Assembly: GCA_017556145.1 (NCBI GenBank) | Contig: JAFZCU010000201.1 | Coordinates: 1 to 58,800 of the forward strand | Direction of reading: 5' to 3' | From: Prevotella sp. | Lineage (GTDB): Bacteria; Bacteroidota; Bacteroidia; Bacteroidales; Bacteroidaceae | DNA length: 58,800 bases | Shown: positions 57,109 through 58,800 of the stretch, one piece after another | Numbering within the stretch: the first letter of the stretch is position 1 | How the letters are laid out: each line of letters opens with the position of its first letter | Notes under the pieces: generated by a model | What the model was told of the DNA's origin: nothing | What the model saw: only the letters and a program-made list of their open reading frames with translations | Databases searched by the model: none | Made by a program: the position numbers and the translations under genes

Positions 57109-58074
57109 ATGGAAAATAAGGAATATACATTCAAGGGAACGGTAATGAACGGCTTTCTGATGCTGTTTGTCAACCTCGCAGTTCTGATTCTTGCAATCGT
57201 AGGCATCGTGTACAGCATTATACTGCTCGACGGCAGTGATGGTGCCCGTGGAGGCTGGTTGTTAGGTGGCAGTTTATTGTTGTTGCTTGTTGACATTTTA
57301 ATGTGGTGTGGTTTGATGATGCTGGAGCCCAACGAGGCCAAGGTTACCACATGGTTCGGCAAATACAGCGGCACTTTCGCACAGACGGGATTCTACTGGA
57401 TTAATCCTTTCTATGGCACCAAGAAAGTGTCCCTGCGAGCTCGTAACCTCGATGCAGAGCCTATCAAGGTAAACGACAAGACGGGTAATCCTGTCATGAT
57501 CGGCTTGGTTCTTGTCTGGAAACTGAAAGACACCTACAAGGCCCTCTTCGAAGTGGACTCGCAGACAATGGCTGCCAATCCCAACTCAGTCGGCTCAGAC
57601 ACCAAAGGATTGATGAACGCCTTGGAGAACTTCGTCCGTGTGCAGAGCGATGCTGCCCTGCGTCAGGTGGCTGGCCAGTATGCCTACGATGACGAAGACA
57701 CCAAAGGGAATGAGCCTACCCTCCGTTCGAGTGCTGATGAAATCAACGAACAGCTGGAGCAGAAACTCGACGAGCGTCTGGCACTGGCAGGTATCGAAGT
57801 GGTGGAAGCCCGCATCAACTATCTGGCTTATGCACCGGAGATTGCAGCCGTGATGCTTCGCCGCCAGCAGGCATCAGCCATCATCACAGCTCGTGAGAAG
57901 ATCGTGGAAGGCGCTGTTTCGATGGTAAAGATGGCACTCGACAAACTCTCGAACGAGAATATCGTCGACTTGGATGACGACAAGAAGGCTGCAATGGTCA
58001 GCAATCTGCTCGTTGTGCTATGCGGTGACGAGTCTGCTCAACCGGTGGTGAATACAGGAACGCTGAACCATTAA
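57109..58074 (+). CDS. SPFH/band 7 domain membrane protein
   Basis: 321 residues. Two hydrophobic segments lie at about 14-40 and 50-72, then an SPFH domain ([57 protein letters not shown], by position 74-130), and a helical tail with [59 protein letters not shown], the coiled-coil part that oligomerizes in flotillin-like proteins. It is a membrane scaffold of uncertain role. It forms a unit with the next two genes. Confidence 0.9.
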   Translation: MENKEYTFKGTVMNGFLMLFVNLAVLILAIVGIVYSIILLDGSDGARGGWLLGGSLLLLLVDILMWCGLMMLEPNEAKVTTWFGKYSGTFAQTGFYWINPFYGTKKVSLRARNLDAEPIKVNDKTGNPVMIGLVLVWKLKDTYKALFEVDSQTMAANPNSVGSDTKGLMNALENFVRVQSDAALRQVAGQYAYDDEDTKGNEPTLRSSADEINEQLEQKLDERLALAGIEVVEARINYLAYAPEIAAVMLRRQQASAIITAREKIVEGAVSMVKMALDKLSNENIVDLDDDKKAAMVSNLLVVLCGDESAQPVVNTGTLNH

Positions 58075-58077
58075 TCT

Positions 58078-58272
58078 ATGGCAGAGAAAAGTACCAAAAG
58101 TTTTATCCTCCGCGTAGATACCGAAACGATGAACGCAATTGAGGCCTGGGCTGCGGACGAGTTCCGCAGCACCAATGGCCAGTTGCAATGGATTATCACG
58201 GAGGCTCTGCGCAAAGCCAAACGCCTGCCCAAGAAGAAAAACCAGACACAAAACAATGAAGAAAATAAATAA
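58078..58272 (+). CDS. Arc-type ribbon-helix-helix protein
   Basis: 64 residues. KSFILRVDTETMNAIEAWAADEFRSTNGQLQWIITEALRKAKR is a ribbon-helix-helix DNA-binding fold: a beta strand, then two helices. The tail is basic and Asn-rich. It starts three bases after the SPFH stop. It could regulate the unit or act as a small DNA-binding partner; no toxin gene is visible beside it. Confidence 0.75.
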   Translation: MAEKSTKSFILRVDTETMNAIEAWAADEFRSTNGQLQWIITEALRKAKRLPKKKNQTQNNEENK

Positions 58273-58299
58273 GAAAGAATATGAGTAAAATAAAGCTTA

Positions 58300-58449
58300 A
58301 TGTTGTGCATACTTGGAATCATGCTCTACATCGCCATCTACACTTTGGCTCTGAAAGATCACGACAGCATCCTGCCGGTTCTTATTATTGTTGGTCTGAT
58401 GTTTGGCGTGTCGATAGTATTTACGATACTGTTGTATAGAGCAAAATAG
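58300..58449 (+). CDS. Tiny membrane protein, two hydrophobic segments
   Basis: 49 residues from the ATG at 58300. Residues 3-18 (CILGIMLYIAIYTLAL) and 26-45 (PVLIIVGLMFGVSIVFTILL) are hydrophobic, joined by KDHDSIL, with a basic C-terminus YRAK. A nearby ATG at 58281 is in another frame and gives no membrane-like sequence. It is the last gene before the rRNA terminator and probably belongs to the SPFH unit. No family recognised. Confidence 0.55.
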   Translation: MLCILGIMLYIAIYTLALKDHDSILPVLIIVGLMFGVSIVFTILLYRAK

Positions 58450-58463
58450 TTTTTACGAAGATA

Positions 58464-58505
58464 GTAAAAACGAAGAAGCCCTGGGTCATTCTGACTCAGG
58501 GCTTC
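58464..58505 (-). terminator. rRNA operon terminator
   Basis: A 12-bp stem (58475-58486 with 58494-58505, one G-T pair), 7-base loop. On the minus strand it is followed by TTCGTTTTTAC, a T-rich tail. It ends the rRNA operon and may also stop the plus-strand transcript of the tiny membrane gene. Confidence 0.85.
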
Positions 58506-58515
58506 ACTCTTTAAA

Positions 58516-58626
<111 letters not shown>

Positions 58627-58707
58627 ATATGGGGTTTGACAACTTGCACACAAGACTGCGCGGTCAGACCCATCGTCATAACCATCTACAACTGAAAGAA
58701 TGAAACA

Positions 58708-58800
58708 TGCGAAAGTATTCGGGCAATTAGTAGTGCTCGGCTTTGACGTCGCCGTCTTTACACCTGCACCCTATCAACGTCATCGTCTATGACGACCCTC
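58708..58800 (-). rRNA. rrl: 23S ribosomal RNA, 3' end (partial)
   Basis: On the minus strand the segment holds GGTGCAGGTGTAAAGACGGC, CCGAGCACTACTAATTGCCC and TACTTTCG, the 3' end of a Bacteroidales 23S rRNA. The rest lies beyond the window edge. The 80-base spacer to 5S carries no tRNA. Confidence 0.85.

Noticed and set aside
58281-58442. Frame starting at ATG 58281 as the last gene
   Set aside because: Its translation is His/Arg-rich without structure, while the frame from 58300 gives two clean hydrophobic segments.
58627-58707. Possible tRNA in the 23S-5S spacer
   Set aside because: The spacer is too short and shows no cloverleaf or T-loop GTTCGA sequence on the rRNA strand.

Overview
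This window comes from a Bacteroidota chromosome and most resembles Prevotella or a close relative. The evidence is a SusC/SusD pair, several promoters with the Bacteroidota -7 box (TAnnTTTG) and upstream TTG/TTTG, many lipoprotein signal peptides, and a 5S/23S rRNA end of Bacteroidales type. No stretch longer than 300 bases lacks a gene or an RNA.

Layout. (1) 1-3485: end of a small peptide gene, a strong terminator and a promoter, then a tight four-gene unit: HPr-kinase-like ATPase, S24/S26-type peptidase, PqqD-like protein and ABC exporter. This set resembles a ribosomally made peptide (RiPP) maturation and export cassette. (2) 3585-31385: a large polysaccharide utilization locus (PUL) on the + strand: surface lipoprotein, SusC, SusD, a beta-helix/DUF6298 protein, an ECF sigma factor, then a chain of mostly overlapping genes: TIM barrel-DUF3826, GH127, GH141-like, GH78, a GH67/GH20-like enzyme, a propeller-GH2-malectin protein and a LacZ-type GH2. 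(3) 31481-36171: a GH3 lipoprotein with its own promoter, converging on a minus-strand pair (DapA-family aldolase and sodium/solute symporter). (4) 36299-53768: a second + strand enzyme run: GH2, GH106, SGNH acetylesterase, DUF5703/GH95-like, a GH78-GH141 fusion, cytoplasmic GH31 and a second sodium/solute symporter. (5) 53792-56963: minus-strand housekeeping genes (formate-THF ligase, DUF2795, cobalamin adenosyltransferase, a short methyltransferase-like protein). (6) 57109-58449: SPFH protein, ribbon-helix-helix protein and a tiny membrane protein. (7) 58464-58800: the end of an rRNA operon on the minus strand.

How it works together. The PUL should bind a complex glycan at the surface and import it through SusC/D. 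It would be taken apart by periplasmic exo-enzymes cutting rhamnose, arabinofuranose or aceric acid, fucose-like sugars, galactose or uronic acids, and acetyl groups. Small products would then pass through symporters to cytoplasmic GH78, GH31 and an aldolase. GH106, GH78 twice, GH141 twice, GH127 and GH2 three times together point to a branched pectin such as rhamnogalacturonan-II. This is an inference: several hallmark RG-II families and any backbone-cutting lyase are not in the window.

The least expected signal lies underneath the genes. Several families of short palindromic or tandem DNA elements are inserted in-frame inside the enzymes. One palindrome occurs four times in three genes, with paired base changes that preserve the stem, and in one gene it is read in a different frame. 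Such a pattern points to DNA- or RNA-level elements that protein-coding genes tolerate.
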